From positions 829,105 through 893,104 of the forward strand of contig JADLSH010000268.1 of NCBI GenBank assembly GCA_016169945.1: 64,000 bases of DNA. The letters are read 5' to 3'. The translations under genes and the position numbers were made by a program. This document shows, piece after piece, positions 59,401 through 64,000 of the stretch. Within the stretch, counting starts at the first letter, position 1. The number at the start of each line of letters is the position of its first letter. Under the pieces are notes generated by a model, which worked only from the letters and a program-made list of their open reading frames with translations, was not told the DNA's origin and ran no database searches. The stretch comes from Trachythela sp. YZ-2020. Lineage: Eukaryota > Cnidaria > Anthozoa > Malacalcyonacea > Clavulariidae.

Positions 59401-62400
59401 TGCCGAGATTAGAATTACATGCCAACTCCACTAGTATAACAACTGCCGAGATTAGAATTACATGCCAACCCGCTAGTATAACAACTGCCGAGATTAAAAT
59501 TACATGCCAACTCCACTAGTATAACAACTGCTGAGATTAGAATTACATGCCAACCCCACTAGTATAACAACTGCCGAGATTAGAATTACATGCCAACTCC
59601 ACTAGTATAACAACTGCCGAGATTAGAATTACATGCCAACTCCACTAGTATAACAACTGCCGAGATTAGAATTACATGCCAACTCCACTAGTATAACAAC
59701 TGCCGAGATTAGAATTACATGCCAACTCCACTAGTATAACAACTACTGAGATTAGAATTACATGCCAACCCGCTAGTATAACAACTGCCGAGATTAGAAT
59801 TACATGCCAACTCCACTAGTATAACAACTGCCGAGATTAGAATTACATGCCAACTCCACTAGTATAACAACTGCCGAGATTAGAATTACATGCCAACTCC
59901 ACTAGTATAACAACTGCTGAGATTAGAATTACATGCCAACTCCACTAGTATAACAACTGCCGAGATTAGAATTACATGCCAACTCCACTAGTATAACAAC
60001 TGCCGAGATTAGAATTACATGCCAACTCCACTAGTATAACAACTGCCGAGATTAAAATTACATGCCAACTCCACTAGTATAACAACTGCCGAGATTAGAA
60101 TTACACACTCCACTAGTATAACAACTGCCGAGATTAAAATTACATGCCAACTCCACTAGTATAACAACTGCCGAGATTAGAATTACATGCCAACTCCACT
60201 AGTATAACAACTGCCGAGATTAGAATTACATGCCAACCCCGCTAGTATAACAACTGCCGAGATTAGAATTACATGCCAACCCGCTAGTATAACAACTGCC
60301 GAGATTAGAATTACATGCCAACTCCACTAGTATAACAACTGCCGAGATTAAAATTACATGCCAACTCCACTAGTATAACAACTGCTGAGATTAGAATTAC
60401 ATGCCAACCCCACTAGTATAACAACTGCCGAGATTAGAATTACATGCCAACCCCGCTAGTATAACAACTGCCGAGATTAGAATTACATGCCAACCCTGCT
60501 AGTATAACAACTGCCGAGATTAGAATTACATGCCAACTCCACTAGTATAACAACTACTGAGATTAGAATTACATGCCAACTCCACTAGTATAACAACTGC
60601 CGAGATTAAAATTACATGCCAATTCCACTAGTATAACAACTGCCGAGATTAGAATTACATGCTCACTCCACTAGTATAACAACTACTGAGATTAGAATTA
60701 CATGCCAACCCAGCTAGTATAACAACTGCCGAGATTAGAATTACATGCCAACTCCACTAGTATAACAACTGCCGAGATTAGAATTACATGCCAACTCCAC
60801 TAGTATAACAACTGCCGAGATTAGAATTACATGCCAACTCCACTAGTATAACAACTACTGAGATTAGAATTACATGCCAACTCCACTAGTATAACAACTG
60901 CCGAGATTAGAATTACATGCCAACTCCACTAGTATAACAACTGCCGAGATTAGAATTACATGCCAACTCCACTAGTATAACAACTACTGAGATTAGAATT
61001 ACATGCCAACCCGCTAGTATAACAACTGCCGAGATTAGAATTACATGCCAACTCCACTAGTATAACAACTGCCGAGATTAGAATTACATGCCAACTCCAC
61101 TAGTATAACAACTGCCGAGATTAGAATTACATGCTCACTCCACTAGTATAACAACTACTGAGATTAGAATTACATGCCAACTCCACTAGTATAACAACTG
61201 CTGAGATTAGAATTACATGCCAACCCCACTAGTATAACAACTGCCGAGATTAGAATTACATGCCAACTCCACTAGTATAACAACTACTGAGATTAGAATT
61301 ACATGCCAACCCGCTAGTATAACAACTGCCGAGATTAAAATTACATGCCAACTCCACTAGTATAACAACTGCTGAGATTAGAATTACATGCCAACCCCAC
61401 TAGTATAACAACTGCCGAGATTAGAATTACATGCCAACCCCGCTAGTATAACAACTGCCGAGATTAGAATTACATGCCAACCCCGCTAGTATAACAACTG
61501 CCGAGATTAGAATTACATGCCAACTCCACTAGTATAACAACTGCCGAGATTAGAATTACATGCCAACTCCACTAGTATAACAACTACTGAGATTAGAATT
61601 ACATGCCAACTCCACTAGTATAACAACTGCCGAGATTAGAATTACATGCCAACTCCACTAGTATAACAACTGCCGAGATTAGAATTACATGCCAACTCCA
61701 CTAGTATAACAACTGCCGAGATTAGAATTACATGCTCACTCCACTAGTATAACAACTACTGAGATTAGAATTACATGCCAACCCCGCTAGTATAACAACT
61801 GCCGAGATTAAAATTACATGCCAATTCCACTAGTATAACAACTGCCGAGATTAGAATTACATGCTCACTCCACTAGTATAACAACTGCCGAGATTAGAAT
61901 TACATGCCAACTCCACTAGTATAACAACTGCCGAGATTAGAATTACATTGCACTCAACTAGTATAAAAACTGCCGAGATTAGAATTACATGCCAAATCCA
62001 CTAGTATAACAACTGCTGAGATTAGAATTACATGCCAACTCCACTAGTATAACAACTGCCGAGATTAGAATTACATGCCAACCCCGCTAGTATAACAACT
62101 ACCGAGATTAGAATTACATGCCAACCCCGCTAGTATAACAACTGCCGAGATTAGAATTACATGCCAACTCCACTAGTATAACAACTGCCGAGATTAGAAT
62201 TACATGCCAACTCCACTAGTATAACAACTGCCGAGATTAGAATTACATGCCAACCCCACTAGTATAACAACTGCCGAGATTAGAATTACATGCCAACTCC
62301 ACTAGTATAACAACTGCCGAGATTAGAATTACATGCCAACTCCACTAGTATAACAACTGCCGAGATTAGAATTACATGCTCACTCCACTAGTATAACAAC

Positions 62401-64000
62401 TACTGAGATTATAATTACATGCCAACCCTGCTAGTATAACAACTGCCGAGATTAAAATTACATGCCAACTCCACTAGTATAACAACTGCCGAGATTAGAA
62501 TTACATGCTAACTCCACTAGTATAACAACTACTGAGATTAGAATTACATGCCAACCCCGCTAGTATAACAACTGCCGAGATTAGAATTACATGCCAACTC
62601 CACTAGTATAACAACTGCCGAGATTAGAATTACATGCCAACCCGCTAGTATAACAACTGCCGAGATTAGAATTACATGCCAACTCCACTAGTATAACAAC
62701 TGCCGAGATTAGAATTACATGCCAACTCCACTAGTATAACAACTGCCGAGATTAGAATTACATGCCAACTCCACTAGTATAACAACTACTGAGATTAGAA
62801 TTACATGCCAACTCCACTAGTATAACAACTGCTGAGATTAGAATTACATGCCAACCCCACTAGTATAACAACTGCCGAGATTAGAATTACATGCCAACTC
62901 CACTAGTATAACAACTACTGAGATTAGAATTACATGCCAACTCCACTAGTATAACAACTGCCGAGATTAGAATTACATGCCAACTCCACTAGTATAACAA
63001 CTGCTGAGATTAGAATTACATGCCAACTCCACTAGTATAACAACTGCCGAGATTAGAATTACATGCCAACCCCGCTAGTATAACAACTGCCGAGATTAGA
63101 ATTACATGCCAACCCCGCTAGTATAACAACTGCCGAGATTAAAATTACATGCCAACTCCACTAGTATAACAACTGCCGAGATTAGAATTACATGCCAACT
63201 CCACTAGTATAACAACTACTGAGATTAGAATTACATGCCAACCCGCTAGTATAACAACTGCCGAGATTAGAATTACATGCCAACTCCACTAGTATAACAA
63301 CTGCCGAGATTAGAATTACATGCCAACTCCACTAGTATAACAACTGCCGAGATTAGAATTACATGCTCACTCCACTAGTATAACAACTACTGAGATTATA
63401 ATTACATGCCAACCCCGCTAGTATAACAACTGCCGAGATTAAAATTACATGCCAATTCCACTAGTATAACAACTGCCGAGATTAGAATTACATGCTCACT
63501 CCACTAGTATAACAACTGCCGAGATTAAAATTACATGCCAACTCCACTAGTATAACAACTGCTGAGATTAGAATTACATGCCAACCCCACTAGTATAACA
63601 ACTGCCGAGATTAGAATTACATGCCAACCCCGCTAGTATAACAACTGCCGAGATTAGAATTACATGCCAACCCCGCTAGTATAACAACTGCCGAGATTAG
63701 AATTACATGCCAACTCCACTAGTATAACAACTGCCGAGATTAGAATTACATGCCAACTCCACTAGTATAACAACTACTGAGATTAGAATTACATGCCAAC
63801 CCGCTAGTATAACAACTGCCGAGATTAGAATTACATGCCAACTCCACTAGTATAACAACTGCCGAGATTAGAATTACATGCCAACTCCACTAGTATAACA
63901 ACTGCCGAGATTAGAATTACATGCTCACTCCACTAGTATAACAACTACTGAGATTAGAATTACATGCCAACCCTGCTAGTATAACAACTGCCGAGATTAA
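50447..64000. repeat. 43-bp satellite, more than 300 units, runs off the window
   Basis: The consensus unit is actccactagtataacaact, then gccgagattagaattacat, then gcca. Common variants are gctcactcc, ccaaccccgc, actactgag for actgccgag, and attaaaatt for attagaatt. Every standard unit carries ACTAGT. A rarer short unit (ctatagtataacaactattgcatgcc) marks a longer period near 51420 and 51920. No unique spacer or gene interrupts it. The size and uniformity fit a heterochromatic satellite. Confidence 0.98.

Noticed and set aside
50447..64000. CRISPR-like array
   Set aside because: Units are contiguous 43-bp copies without unique spacers, and the DNA is animal. It is a satellite.

Overview
The window is animal nuclear DNA, AT-rich by eye and dominated by repeats. 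The only gene I can name is a laminin alpha chain on the + strand, which makes the source a metazoan. Short foldback and TIR elements in nearly every non-satellite segment, tRNA-derived SINEs and motifs of a kind I associate with marine invertebrate genomes suggest a cnidarian, perhaps an anthozoan. That placement is a weak inference.

Layout. 1-850 is a decayed tandem repeat of about 100 bp. 908-1285 (-) is an unidentified open frame with an internal duplication. 2204-2705 is a hAT-type MITE with perfect 8-bp target duplications. 3832-6105 is one block of three adjoining tandem arrays (7-bp, then 9/14-bp, then 14-bp). 6527-11130 holds five laminin alpha exons: the end of a domain IV (L4) and five LE modules of the alpha-3/5 arrangement. 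A possible sixth exon at 12484 runs into a stop. The fourth exon has no usable in-phase acceptor and lies next to a SINE, so this copy may be decaying. 13.1-15.3 kb has unassigned exon-like frames and a large foldback.

17.0-25.4 kb is a 2.5-kb unit repeated in tandem (two full copies and several partial ones). One partial copy carries a 105-bp MITE whose empty site survives in the sister copies. 26.6-28.6 kb is a 2-kb TIR element enclosing a degenerate THAP zinc-finger frame on the - strand. A 720-bp foldback follows. 30.4-32.9 kb holds a short and a long version of one TIR element side by side. The long one has a 1.9-kb interior with two tandem arrays and a short minus-strand frame. 34.57-39.37 kb is a nest of insertions: a pogo-like element split by a hAT MITE and by a second TIR element, which is itself split by a 3.2-kb element with long TIRs and a 6-bp target duplication.

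Around 41.97-42.18 kb is a promoter-like segment (three CCAAT boxes, three TTCCGG motifs) followed by a short putative first exon with a good donor. Its putative first intron contains 6.5 kb of an 8-bp minisatellite. The array carries extra copies of an exon-like sequence, which also has a diverged relative at 50275. From about 50.45 kb to the window end is a 43-bp satellite of more than 300 units with traces of higher-order organisation.

No convincing new biological system is visible. The interest lies in repeat dynamics: nested elements, a THAP-bearing relic, satellite growth around exon-like sequence, and a damaged laminin gene.
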